A stretch of DNA of 21,703 nt, taken from IMG/VR virus record IMGVR_UViG_3300000116_000288, positions 1 through 21,703 of that record; one strand, given 5' to 3'. The notes below the pieces were generated by a model that searched no databases, was not told where the DNA came from, and saw only the letters and a list, made by a program, of their open reading frames with translations. The position numbers were made by a program, and so were the translations under genes. The stretch's first letter is position 1. Each line of letters opens with the position of its first letter. Below are positions 1 through 7,249 of the stretch, piece after piece. This stretch comes from a virus.

Positions 1-35
1 GAAAGGCACTTGCACTCAAGAAGTGGGACTGTTAA
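1..35 (+). CDS. C-terminal end of an upstream gene (partial)
   Basis: Reading from base 3 gives ten codons (KALALKKWDC) and a TAA stop at 33-35. The last A of this stop is the first base of the ATG of the next gene, a TAATG overlap. The same kind of coupled junction occurs elsewhere in the window, for example at 20105. Too little is present to identify the product. Its value is mainly that it supports the start chosen for the next gene. Confidence 0.4.
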   Translation, partial: KALALKKWDC

Positions 36-1240
36 TGAAATCATTTGGTATGTATTTAAGTGAATCTAAGAATCTTCACATGGAACACATTGAAGATTCT
101 GTGTTCAATGAAGGCGCAAAGGGCGTCTCCGATGCAGTAAACTTTCTGAAGTCTGTCGTGGACATGCTTCGGGGAAACTCCAAGAGCGGAGTGAATGTTA
201 CTGTAAAGTGGGACGGTGCGCCTGCAATCTTCTGTGGTAAGGATCCAGAGAACGGAAAGTTCTTTGTTGCTACCAAGAGTCTATTCAACAAGACACCAAA
301 GGTGAACTATACACACGATGACATTCGTGTAAACCACTCAGGTGGACTTGCAGACAGACTTCACGTTGCATTGAACCATCTTCCTAAACTTGGGTTCGAT
401 GGAATCATTCAAGGTGACATGATGTTCATGAACGATGACTTGGGCACAGAAACCATCAATGGTGAACCGCACATTACGTTTACCCCCAATACTATCACGT
501 ATGCTGTACCCAAAGATTCTGATCTTGCAAAGAGAATCGAACGAGCAAGAATTGGTATTGTGTTTCATACAAAGTATACTGGTAAAAGTATTACAGATTT
601 AAATGCATCGTTCGGTGTTAGTGTCAGTGGATTTAAAAATACACCCGATGTGTGGTTCGACGATGCGTACCTGAAGGATGTTTCGGGTTCTGCAACACTC
701 ACCAACAAAGAAGTTGCGAAAGTCGATCAACTAATCAAGAAAATCAATACACTGTTGGTTGCTAATCGAAGTTTCCTGAACCAATTGAACAAAAATAACT
801 CGATCATTGACGAAATTAAGATCTACATCAACGCAAATGTTCGACAAGGCGTTTCTACCGGAAATATAAGGGGTTTTGTCGCTTACATGGACAAGAAATT
901 GCAGTCCCAAGTCGATAAATTGAAGTCTGAAGCAGGAAAGAAGCGAAAACAAGAGCAAAAAGACAAAATTATGTCCTTTATAGCACAGAATGGTGCAAAA
1001 ATCGACAAGGCATTCAAACTTCATGCACTTCTGGGCGAAGCAAAGATCGTATTGGTTCGCAAATTCGAAAAAATCAAATCAATCGGTACTTTCATCAAGA
1101 GTGGCGACGGTTTTGAGGTTACTGCACCAGAAGGATATGTTGCAATCGACAGATATGGCACAAAAGCACTTAAATTAGTAGACAGACTCGAATTTTCACG
1201 ACAAAACTTTACTGCTGCAAAAAACTGGGTAAAAGGTTAA
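35..1240 (+). CDS. KxDG nucleotidyltransferase-like phage protein (ligase-fold candidate)
   Basis: A 401-residue protein that I believe belongs to a family found in T4-like marine phages (DUF6267, from memory). What is visible: K58-W-D-G61 matches motif I (KxDG, the adenylated lysine) of ATP-dependent ligases and capping enzymes. IIQGDMMF near 124-131 resembles motif III, GIVFHTKYTG near 174-183 could be motif IIIa, and EGYVAI at 366-371 followed by KALKLV at 377-382 resembles motifs IV and V. Between IIIa and IV lies an unusually long, Lys-rich, probably helical insertion (about 225-345). The N terminus MKSFGMYLSE resembles the T4 capsid-targeting sequence. The ATG at 35 is chosen over the GTG at 23 because it overlaps the preceding stop (TAATG) and gives this N terminus. 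Catalytic activity and substrate are inference; it could be a degenerate or structural relative. Confidence 0.7.
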   Translation: MKSFGMYLSESKNLHMEHIEDSVFNEGAKGVSDAVNFLKSVVDMLRGNSKSGVNVTVKWDGAPAIFCGKDPENGKFFVATKSLFNKTPKVNYTHDDIRVNHSGGLADRLHVALNHLPKLGFDGIIQGDMMFMNDDLGTETINGEPHITFTPNTITYAVPKDSDLAKRIERARIGIVFHTKYTGKSITDLNASFGVSVSGFKNTPDVWFDDAYLKDVSGSATLTNKEVAKVDQLIKKINTLLVANRSFLNQLNKNNSIIDEIKIYINANVRQGVSTGNIRGFVAYMDKKLQSQVDKLKSEAGKKRKQEQKDKIMSFIAQNGAKIDKAFKLHALLGEAKIVLVRKFEKIKSIGTFIKSGDGFEVTAPEGYVAIDRYGTKALKLVDRLEFSRQNFTAAKNWVKG

Positions 1241-1287
1241 TTCGGCATACATAGTACAGTAATCAATTTCTATTCAGGAGAGAAATA

Positions 1288-1467
1288 ATGGCAACTAGAG
1301 AAGAAGTACGAAAAACAGACAACAGCAAACTCGGTAGAGCAGTCCTTAACAGCAGATCAAGCATCATGCGAGGTCTTCGAGGTAAGGTAGACGTTGTAGC
1401 CGAAACTAAAAAATTAGAAAAGAAGTCTGAAAAGAAGTCTGAAAAGAAGTCTAAAAAAAAGGACTGA
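1288..1467 (+). CDS. Small basic protein with EKKS repeats
   Basis: A 59-residue reading frame preceded by a strong ribosome binding site (AGGAGAG, about 5 bases before the ATG at 1288). It ends 3 bases before the next gene. The C-terminal third is almost only Lys, Glu and Ser and contains three perfect copies of EKKS, ending KKKD. The N-terminal part (MATREEVRKTDNSKLGRAV) is also basic. No family is recognised. A small, very basic protein in a late phage block could be a DNA-binding or internal head protein, but that is inference. Its reality rests on the binding site, the fit between neighbours and in-frame repeats. Confidence 0.7.
   Translation: MATREEVRKTDNSKLGRAVLNSRSSIMRGLRGKVDVVAETKKLEKKSEKKSEKKSKKKD
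1417..1452 (+). repeat. Three tandem 12-bp repeats
   Basis: Three perfect head-to-tail copies of gaaaagaagtct, at 1417-1428, 1429-1440 and 1441-1452. They are in frame and encode EKKS x3 in the basic protein. Copy number could change by slippage without breaking the frame. Confidence 0.9.
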
Positions 1468-1470
1468 TAT

Positions 1471-2091
1471 ATGATTGAAATTGGAAATATAAAATTCCTA
1501 GAAGAACAAACCACCACGATGAGTATGGGTCCTGTTGGCAGGGAAGAAGAAGAAAATGCTATTCCCTTCAACATGAGACAATATTCAAAATCTGGTGCTA
1601 ATAGTTTTTTTGCTCAGGATGCAACTGGTAAGGGTCGGGGTGTTCGTACACAAGGATATGATACACGACGACCAAGTGATCGAGGAGACTTCGGAGAACC
1701 CGACGATCGTCCGGAAGATCGTCCTTGGAATCTTGATGGTTTCAATTTAGATGATGTGGATACTTATCCTGTAACTATTCCAGATTTTACGGTTTGGTGG
1801 GAAGAATATTATATGGCCAATTTTGGAGACATCTTTAGATCAATGGCATATCTCTCAGGAACAAATAGTATCACTGGTCTCAGTGGAAAATTCGGACTCG
1901 GTATTAATACCGGAAACCCCGAGGCTGATCTTGAAGCATTTCTGAACCTGATTTATATGGTGAACTTTTTCCCTCCGATACTTGATGATCGAGGTAACGT
2001 AATTGGTGGGGGTACATGTCTAGAATGCTTACCTGACGGTGGTGGTATACCAGGCGGAATTGATGGTGGTGGTATTGGTGTTGCTGGATAA
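1471..2091 (+). CDS. Gly-rich hypothetical protein with LEEQT N-terminal motif
   Basis: A 206-residue protein of no recognised family. The start MIEIGNIKFLEEQTTT contains the sequence L-E-E-Q-T, which recurs in neighbouring genes (IREQT, IEEQT) and resembles a prohead-protease site. Residues 60-90 are rich in Asp, Arg and Pro. The middle (about 100-170) is richer in aromatics (VWWEEYYMANF) and may fold. The C terminus is a Gly tail (GGGIPGGIDGGGIG) preceded by a CLEC pair. There is no convincing ribosome binding site, but the start follows the previous stop by 3 bases, so coupling is likely. The composition is similar to the protein at 4431-5228. A virion or head-internal role is inference. 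Confidence 0.75.
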   Translation: MIEIGNIKFLEEQTTTMSMGPVGREEEENAIPFNMRQYSKSGANSFFAQDATGKGRGVRTQGYDTRRPSDRGDFGEPDDRPEDRPWNLDGFNLDDVDTYPVTIPDFTVWWEEYYMANFGDIFRSMAYLSGTNSITGLSGKFGLGINTGNPEADLEAFLNLIYMVNFFPPILDDRGNVIGGGTCLECLPDGGGIPGGIDGGGIGVAG

Positions 2092-2120
2092 CCCCACTGC
2101 AACGTCTTAGTTTTTAGTTT

Positions 2121-2128
2121 TATAAATA
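2121..2128 (+). promoter_or_regulatory. T4-type late promoter (TATAAATA)
   Basis: An exact match to the T4 late-promoter -10 box TATAAATA in a non-coding gap, 36 bases before the ATG of the small membrane protein gene. In T4 this box is read by RNA polymerase carrying the phage sigma factor gp55, with gp33 and the sliding clamp. It probably drives the 44-residue gene and the multidomain gene after it. The sequence match is direct; late timing is inferred from T4. Confidence 0.7.
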
Positions 2129-2163
2129 GTATTGTTCTTTAATAAGATATTAGGAGATTAACA

Positions 2164-2298
2164 ATGGATTTAGACTTAACAACATCACAAGTTCTTGGAA
2201 CTGTTTTTTATACGATTGTAGTTTTTGGTCTTGGCGCTCTTTCGGGTAAGAAAATTTGGTACTGGGTACGCAAATTCTTCCCGTGGAATAAAGACTAA
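2164..2298 (+). CDS. Small single-helix membrane protein
   Basis: A 44-residue reading frame with a good ribosome binding site (TAGGAG, 7 bases before the ATG) and a late-promoter box just upstream. Residues about 8-27 (QVLGTVFYTIVVFGLGALSG) form one hydrophobic helix. It is followed by a basic, aromatic tail (KKIWYWVRKFFPWNKD), which predicts the C terminus in the cytoplasm. The family is not recognised. Small single-helix proteins from late phage regions include lysis regulators and pinholin-like proteins, but nothing here decides the function. Confidence 0.7.
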   Translation: MDLDLTTSQVLGTVFYTIVVFGLGALSGKKIWYWVRKFFPWNKD

Positions 2299-2398
2299 AT
2301 CCGTTAATCTCTTTATGACTTAAAAGGAGAGTTGGCCGCCCCGGTGTGAAGGTAATCCTTACCAAGAAAGGGTGCGTGATCCAATCTCAATAAGTAAA
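2299..2398. other. Intergenic leader with GC-rich patch
   Basis: A 100-base gap before the multidomain gene. It contains AAAGGAGAG (about 2320-2330), which looks like a ribosome binding site but has no usable start after it, then a patch much richer in G and C than its surroundings (ggccgccccgg, about 2334-2345), then a small possible hairpin GGTAA-TCC-TTACC. No RNA gene is recognised. Confidence 0.35.
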
Positions 2399-4441
2399 AT
2401 GAAATCATACCGAAAAATACAAGCAAACATTCGGGAACAGACTGAAGGTAAGTCTGTGGTGTTTACTTTCGGCAGGTTTCAGCCTCCCACATCGGGGCAC
2501 CAACTTCTCATTAATACAGTTATAAGAGAAGCGAAAAAACGGAATGCAGAACATAGGATTTACCCTAGTCAGTCACAGGATAAAAAACAAAATCCCCTGA
2601 CACATAAGGATAAAGTACTATTTATGCGAAAAATGTTTTCAGGAGCAAATATTGTTGATGATAAATCGGCAAAAACTCCTTTTCAGGTACTAGACATCCT
2701 AAGCAAACAAGGATATACCAAAGTTTACATGGTAGTCGGTGGTGATCGAGTTTCTGAATTCAGGAATCGAATGAAGAAATATACCACCGACTTTGATGTG
2801 TTTGATGTTTTATCAGCAGGTGAACGGGATCCAGATGCAGAAGGCGTTGTGGGGATGTCGGGATCTAAAATGAGAAAAGCAGCACTCGATGATGAATTTG
2901 AAAAGTTCATGAATGGAGTCCCCGCAAAGGTTCCCAAGAGAGTTGCACTTAAATTGTTCAAGTCTATTCGAAAGGGAATGGGACTCAAGGAAGAGTATGC
3001 TTCATTTGGCGAACAAACATTTAACGTAAGACTTGCAGACACAGACGAAACCAGAGAAAGAGGACTGATGGATGTACAGTCTATGTCCAATGAAGATGGC
3101 ATGTTATTCGTGTTCGACGAAGAAGATCATCATGGTATCTGGATGAAAAACACACACATTCCTCTGGACGTTGTTTGGATCAACGAAAGCGGAATAATTG
3201 TTGATATTGCTACCCTCGATCCACACGACTTAAATACAAGGATACCTAATCAACCAGCCAAATATGTTCTTGAAGTGAACGCAGGATCATTTACTGGAAA
3301 AATAGGGGACAATATTGGTTCGGTTCCCCTAGATGAATCTATTCAACTGGATGAACTCTCAAAGGAAGCCAGAAGAAAAATGGCGAGATCCGCGAGAAGA
3401 ACCGCAAAGCGCCGTGCTATGAAACGAAAAATTAAAGCACGACGAATGAAGGGCGGAGAAGATCTAAAGAAGAAAGCACGAAAAGTAGCACTGGGTGGAT
3501 TTAAGAAAAAGATGCTCAAGGGTAGAAGTTGGACTTCTCTTGGACACTCAGAAAAAGAAGCAGTAGAGAAGAGACTGAAAAAGAAGTATTCTCCTGCTAG
3601 GATTGCTAAAGTAGCACAGAAACTTCTACCGGGAATCAAGAAAAGCGAAAGAGAAAGAATTGCTCGTGTTAAAGGGAATGTAAATGAAGATTTTCGTTTT
3701 CTTACGGAACCCGACATTCTTGACAGACTCGTCGGTCAACTCAAAGCAAAGAATCCTTCATGGTCGGATTCAAAGGTATATGCAGTCGCTACTGCATCTC
3801 TTCAGAAAAGAGGAGTTCTCAAAAAGGGTTCGCAGAAACTTACCGGGAAGGGTAAAAAGCGAAACTCTATGAGTGCAGAGGATCGAGCAAAGGATCGTGC
3901 TGCAAAATATTCTGGTAAATCACCAAGTGATTATAAGTACAGCAGCAAGACGAACCGTGCAACTCTAAAGAAGAAAAACAAAAATGAAGAGTTCGAGTCT
4001 TTTGTTTCTGAGTGCTGGGACACCCATGTACAAAGAGGTATGAAGAAAAAGGGTGGCAAGATGGTTCCTAACTGCGTACCCAAGAACAACGAAGAGAGAG
4101 ACTACAGAAAAGAATACGACAACTACCAAGGCAAGCAGGATCAAATTGACAAAAGAAGCAGCCGAAACAAAGCAAGAAGAAAACTAGAGTCGCAAGGTAG
4201 AGTTCGTATGGGTGACGGAAAGGATGTCGATCACAAAGATCGAAATCCACTAAATAATGGTGATAAGAACCTAAGAGTTAAATCTAAGAATTCTAATCGT
4301 AGTTTCTCACGAAAGAACGAAAGTAAAGTTTCACCTCTAGAAGATGGAACCAACAGAGCAAGAGAGTATCACCAACTCATGACTCCCGGCCAGGCTTGTG
4401 GAGTTAAGAGGTTTAAAAAGAGGTTCAAGGATGTCCGATAG
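2399..4441 (+). CDS. Multidomain protein: cytidylyltransferase-like + DUF192 + basic linkers + HNH
   Basis: A 680-residue mosaic. Residues 1-16 (MKSYRKIQANIREQTE) look like a T4-type capsid-targeting peptide with I-R-E-Q. Residues 20-195 are a cytidylyltransferase/NMNAT-like domain: GRFQPPTSGH at 25-34 (HxGH variant) and SGSKMR at 154-159. A linker with F-G-E-Q-T (203-207) leads to a DUF192 domain (about 206-308: ERGLM, GMLFVFD, GIWMKNTHIPLDVVWI). Residues 320-430 are very basic. Residues 431-485 carry a short helical module (WSDSKVYAVATASLQKRG). SECWDTHVQRGMKKKGGKMV begins near 537. An HNH-type motif (DHKDRNPLNN...NLRV) lies at 611-627. The ATG at 2399 is preferred over the GTG at 2372 because of the peptide, although neither has a clear ribosome binding site. 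Marine T4-like phages carry related genes annotated cytidylyltransferase. Packaging and processing in the head are inference. Confidence 0.8.
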   Translation: MKSYRKIQANIREQTEGKSVVFTFGRFQPPTSGHQLLINTVIREAKKRNAEHRIYPSQSQDKKQNPLTHKDKVLFMRKMFSGANIVDDKSAKTPFQVLDILSKQGYTKVYMVVGGDRVSEFRNRMKKYTTDFDVFDVLSAGERDPDAEGVVGMSGSKMRKAALDDEFEKFMNGVPAKVPKRVALKLFKSIRKGMGLKEEYASFGEQTFNVRLADTDETRERGLMDVQSMSNEDGMLFVFDEEDHHGIWMKNTHIPLDVVWINESGIIVDIATLDPHDLNTRIPNQPAKYVLEVNAGSFTGKIGDNIGSVPLDESIQLDELSKEARRKMARSARRTAKRRAMKRKIKARRMKGGEDLKKKARKVALGGFKKKMLKGRSWTSLGHSEKEAVEKRLKKKYSPARIAKVAQKLLPGIKKSERERIARVKGNVNEDFRFLTEPDILDRLVGQLKAKNPSWSDSKVYAVATASLQKRGVLKKGSQKLTGKGKKRNSMSAEDRAKDRAAKYSGKSPSDYKYSSKTNRATLKKKNKNEEFESFVSECWDTHVQRGMKKKGGKMVPNCVPKNNEERDYRKEYDNYQGKQDQIDKRSSRNKARRKLESQGRVRMGDGKDVDHKDRNPLNNGDKNLRVKSKNSNRSFSRKNESKVSPLEDGTNRAREYHQLMTPGQACGVKRFKKRFKDVR

Positions 4442-5228
4442 ATTAAATAAAATTGAAAATGTTCTTACTAGAGCAGATGTGGTTCTTTTTAATATTGAAG
4501 AACAAACAATGGATCCTAGACCTATTGATATGGGTGTTGAAGGTATAGGAATGACAACTCCTCCCGGAGTAAATCCCGGTTCAATAAGCACTCATGGTTA
4601 TTCCTACCCTTGGTGGTTACTTCCCCCTAATCCAGGCAATCACCCAGATCATCCCATGTATGGTATTTGGCTAAGTATGCCATCCGCATTTAGAAGTATT
4701 CTTAACTTTGATAATTTCCTTTCACTCTTGAGATTTATAATCGCACCACACATACCAAATACAATTTTCAATAGAATTCCCGGTCTGAGACGTTTTTTAA
4801 ATAGTTTCATGGGAACACAGGCACAAAACGTACTGAGAGATTTGTTGAGATCGTGGATGCTTGATAACCTAAATCTTCCTCAAGAGATTTTACAAAATAT
4901 ATATCCAGGCATATTTGATCCGCTTGTTAAACCCGGTACTCCCGGTATTAATATTCCCGGTGGAATAAAACCAATCGGAGGAGGTGGAGTAATCCCCCCA
5001 ACTGGTGGTGGTTTTATATCAAATTTAGCAGATATAATCTATGAGATCGTTCCTAATCTGATTACAGGACCAATTAGTATTCCGATTGGTGAACAAATGT
5101 CCTCTCTTGATCGAATGAGGGAAAAGCACCGAGATGAAAACAAAAAACTTCGAACAAAGCACGAACGAGAGATCGATGCTGCACAGAGACGAGAAAGAAC
5201 TCGTCGGAGAACTCAGCGACAAGGCTGA
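4431..5228 (+). CDS. Gly/Pro-rich hypothetical protein with IEEQT motif and basic coiled-coil tail
   Basis: A 265-residue protein of no recognised family. The ATG at 4431 overlaps the previous stop by 11 bases and has AAAGAGG a few bases upstream; an earlier GTG at 4398 lies deeper inside the previous gene and is less likely. N-terminal residues about 18-28 (VVLFNIEEQTM) carry the same I/L-x-E-Q-T signature as neighbouring proteins. Then come a Pro/Gly/Trp-rich stretch (PWWLLPPNPGNH), a helical middle (about 75-155), a Pro/Gly-rich spacer (GINIPGGIKPIGGGGVIPP) and a strongly charged C-terminal helix rich in Arg, Lys and Glu. The arrangement is like the 206-residue protein at 1471-2091, so they may be distant paralogues. 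A structural or head-internal role is inference. Confidence 0.75.
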   Translation: MSDRLNKIENVLTRADVVLFNIEEQTMDPRPIDMGVEGIGMTTPPGVNPGSISTHGYSYPWWLLPPNPGNHPDHPMYGIWLSMPSAFRSILNFDNFLSLLRFIIAPHIPNTIFNRIPGLRRFLNSFMGTQAQNVLRDLLRSWMLDNLNLPQEILQNIYPGIFDPLVKPGTPGINIPGGIKPIGGGGVIPPTGGGFISNLADIIYEIVPNLITGPISIPIGEQMSSLDRMREKHRDENKKLRTKHEREIDAAQRRERTRRRTQRQG

Positions 5229-5264
5229 ATTTATACATACATATGATAAAGGAGATTTAATAAA

Positions 5265-5591
5265 ATGAGTGAACCAGAAAGCAACCCCGTGTCAAGCGGA
5301 CAAGGAAACTTTAGTCCAGAAGGTCCGTTTACAGATTCTAGCCCTGCAAACCAATCTTTAGTAAATGACATTGAAAGCATTACAAGCAGTCAACCAGTAA
5401 CACTTCCAAATCATCTTTTAAAGTCAGCAAAAGCAGCAGGTGAACTTGCATCTAATGCAAAGACATTAGAAGATAAACAGAACATCTATAAAAATTATCT
5501 TTCAAAATCAAATGCGGGAAATCAATCAACCACCAAAAGTCAGGTGAAGGACTGGGAAAATGCCGCAGAATTCTTTAGGAACAAAAAATGA
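5265..5591 (+). CDS. Hypothetical phage protein, Ser/Asn-rich
   Basis: A 108-residue hydrophilic protein with a strong ribosome binding site (AAAGGAG, about 10 bases before the ATG). The N-terminal half is rich in Ser, Asn, Pro and Gly (SEPESNPVSSGQGNFSPEG), looks disordered and has no Cys. The C-terminal half is predicted helical and ends KDWENAAEFFRNKK. The stop overlaps the next start (ATGA at 5588-5591), so the two are probably co-translated. No family is recognised. Confidence 0.75.
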   Translation: MSEPESNPVSSGQGNFSPEGPFTDSSPANQSLVNDIESITSSQPVTLPNHLLKSAKAAGELASNAKTLEDKQNIYKNYLSKSNAGNQSTTKSQVKDWENAAEFFRNKK

Positions 5592-5989
5592 AAAAATTCA
5601 GAGACATTAGAGAAAACCCCGAAGTCGGTGGATATGGTCACGGTAGATATCAGGTCGATAAATCGAACCCTGAAACAATTGCTAACATCACACAGGCAAT
5701 TAATCACGAACTCAAAAAGGGCTACTTAAGTCCCAAGAACGCTGTAGACAACCTTCGGACTAAACTAAACTTTGTCGGTTTTGATTTTGATCTCAAAGAT
5801 CTACCTGAAAGTGGTTCTGTTTCATTCCCACTAAAGAAAGCAACTGAATTGTTTGGTAGAGGTATGGAAATTGACAAGTTTGATGTTGACTTCAACAATC
5901 AAAGTGACATCTCTACTGGTATGACTCTCAACATAAACATCTCACAAGATGAAGATGGTATGTACAAGTTAACCGGAAAGATCACCTAA
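5588..5989 (+). CDS. Conserved-type phage hypothetical protein (MKKFRDIRE N terminus)
   Basis: A 133-residue protein coupled to the previous gene by an ATGA overlap. It begins MKKFRDIRENPE, another short basic-hydrophobic peptide with I-R-E that resembles a T4 capsid-targeting sequence. Residues 30-60 are helical (ETIANITQAINHELKKGYLS). The C-terminal part is beta-rich and acidic (KFDVDFNNQSDISTGMTLNINISQDEDGMYKLTG). I think similar proteins occur in other T4-like phages but cannot name a family. No catalytic motif is seen. Confidence 0.75.
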   Translation: MKKFRDIRENPEVGGYGHGRYQVDKSNPETIANITQAINHELKKGYLSPKNAVDNLRTKLNFVGFDFDLKDLPESGSVSFPLKKATELFGRGMEIDKFDVDFNNQSDISTGMTLNINISQDEDGMYKLTGKIT

Positions 5990-6006
5990 GTAGAAAATTA
6001 TATATC

Positions 6007-6405
6007 ATGGAAATCTGTATTATGCAACTGAACGAGCGATTAAACGATAACACATACATGATGTACGCAATGAAGTATTATGACAATCCTCAATGCGTTG
6101 GTATGGATGAGTTTCAAGAGGATTTAAATAGAATAAAATACATTAAGCGTCTCTTTCGCAAGTATAAAAACTCTGATATACTTCGGGAGAGACTTATTCT
6201 TAATCATATAATTATATTCTTTAATGTGTTTGGTGTAGAAGCAGGAACCAGAATTCTCTTCTATAAGATAGAAGAAGAATTACATGGACTACTCAAGACT
6301 TTCTTAGTTTATTTAAACTATCTTCCAGAAGAGGATATACCAGAAGCCAAATTAATAGAGATCCCTCTAGATCAATTTGTTATAAATAAACTAAGGGAGT
6401 TATGA
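6007..6405 (+). CDS. Conserved marine T4-like phage protein of unknown function
   Basis: A 132-residue, mostly helical protein. Its core (YAMKYYDNPQC, DLNRIKYIKRLFRKY, RLILNHIIIFFNVFGVEAGTRILFYKIEEE, LKTFLVYLNYLPE) matches a small family that I recall from many marine T4-like phages (possibly DUF7207; the number is from memory). The function is unknown. No good ribosome binding site precedes the ATG at 6007. The second ATG at 6022 would give MQLNERLND, closer to the family's usual short N terminus, but also lacks one. The next gene follows after one base. Confidence 0.8.
   Translation: MEICIMQLNERLNDNTYMMYAMKYYDNPQCVGMDEFQEDLNRIKYIKRLFRKYKNSDILRERLILNHIIIFFNVFGVEAGTRILFYKIEEELHGLLKTFLVYLNYLPEEDIPEAKLIEIPLDQFVINKLREL
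6381..6388 (+). promoter_or_regulatory. Possible late promoter box (TATAAATA)
   Basis: An exact TATAAATA inside the last codons of the preceding gene (V-I-N-K), 19 bases before the ATG at 6407. A transcript from it would begin within or just before the ribosome binding site AAGGGAG, leaving a very short leader. It may be chance in AT-rich coding sequence. Confidence 0.35.
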
Positions 6406-6406
6406 A

Positions 6407-7249
6407 ATGGAACAGAAAAGTCAATTAAACGAACAAGTCGATATGCTTGTTGCCTATAAATTCATCAAAATCCTTACCACAGACTTCAAGGATACTGATG
6501 CATTTAGATTGGGTGTGATTGACAAAGACGGCAACATCCTCAAGAAAAGAAAAGACTTGAGAGGTGATGAGAGAACGTCATACACTATCTTTCATACTCT
6601 AATATGGAATCTAAAAAAGTTAATGATGAAAGTGCCTGGTTTAAAGAGTAAACTTGGTTCATACGCCAGTGCATTGTTTCTATTAAAGGAGCAATACAAC
6701 AAAGAAAACAATAGAGGGGGAGAACTCCTCGCAGAACGGATCCTAGAGTCTCTGAAAGACAAATTTCCCGATTCAGACGTTCTTTTTGAGTGTGTTTTCG
6801 AAACTCCCATAGAATCCGGCGTTTACATCGCTACACAGGAAATTGTTACTCCTTCTTTTGAAACAATAAACGAAGGTGAAGTAATTATAATAGGAAACAC
6901 AAAACAAGCACTGACAGAAATGTCATCTGTTCCTTTGTATACTGCGGTGCATCTTGATTCGGGAGAAGAAGTAATAGTAAGCAAATCCTCCATTGAAAAG
7001 ATTCACGAAAACATAAACACTGCTCCTGAAATTATAGCAAACATGGCAGTTTTTGACGTTGATTCTGTTCCGCACGACATGATACACGGAAGAAAGAAAT
7101 TCGAGAAATGGAACACTGATAAGTTTGGTTCTCTTGATGATAACATGAAGAAAGCCATTCGAAGATATTCATACAGAAACAAGGGAAGAGAAATTGCTCT
7201 GCGAGTGAAAGACGGAACAATCACACCCTTCAAGAAGGCTTACAAATGA
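6407..7249 (+). CDS. Conserved marine T4-like phage protein, possible head/core-associated
   Basis: A 280-residue protein with a ribosome binding site AAGGGAG. It starts MEQKSQLNEQVDM, with L-N-E-Q near the N terminus. The first 90 residues (LVAYKFIKILTTDFKDTDAFRLGVIDKDG, TIFHTLIWNLKKLM, LGSYASALFLLKE; runs of family-like sequence) match a protein that I recall as conserved in marine T4-like phages without known function. The C-terminal part has FDVDSVPHDMIHGRKKFEKW and a basic tail ending FKKAYK. The last codon/stop overlaps the next start (ATGATG at 7246-7251). Confidence in the family is moderate and comes from memory of the conserved blocks; a head-associated role is inference. Confidence 0.75.
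   Translation: MEQKSQLNEQVDMLVAYKFIKILTTDFKDTDAFRLGVIDKDGNILKKRKDLRGDERTSYTIFHTLIWNLKKLMMKVPGLKSKLGSYASALFLLKEQYNKENNRGGELLAERILESLKDKFPDSDVLFECVFETPIESGVYIATQEIVTPSFETINEGEVIIIGNTKQALTEMSSVPLYTAVHLDSGEEVIVSKSSIEKIHENINTAPEIIANMAVFDVDSVPHDMIHGRKKFEKWNTDKFGSLDDNMKKAIRRYSYRNKGREIALRVKDGTITPFKKAYK

Noticed and set aside
2150-2365. 71-codon minus-strand frame across the small membrane gene and gap
   Set aside because: The plus-strand 44-residue gene has a ribosome binding site and late promoter; the minus frame has neither.
2330-2398. Possible tRNA remnant in the GC-rich gap
   Set aside because: No T-arm consensus, acceptor pairing or anticodon arm could be assembled.
3343-3717. 124-codon minus-strand frame rich in Phe and Leu
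   Set aside because: Antisense of the Lys/Arg-rich linker of the mosaic protein; AAG/AGA codons read backwards give Leu/Phe/Ser runs that imitate a membrane protein.
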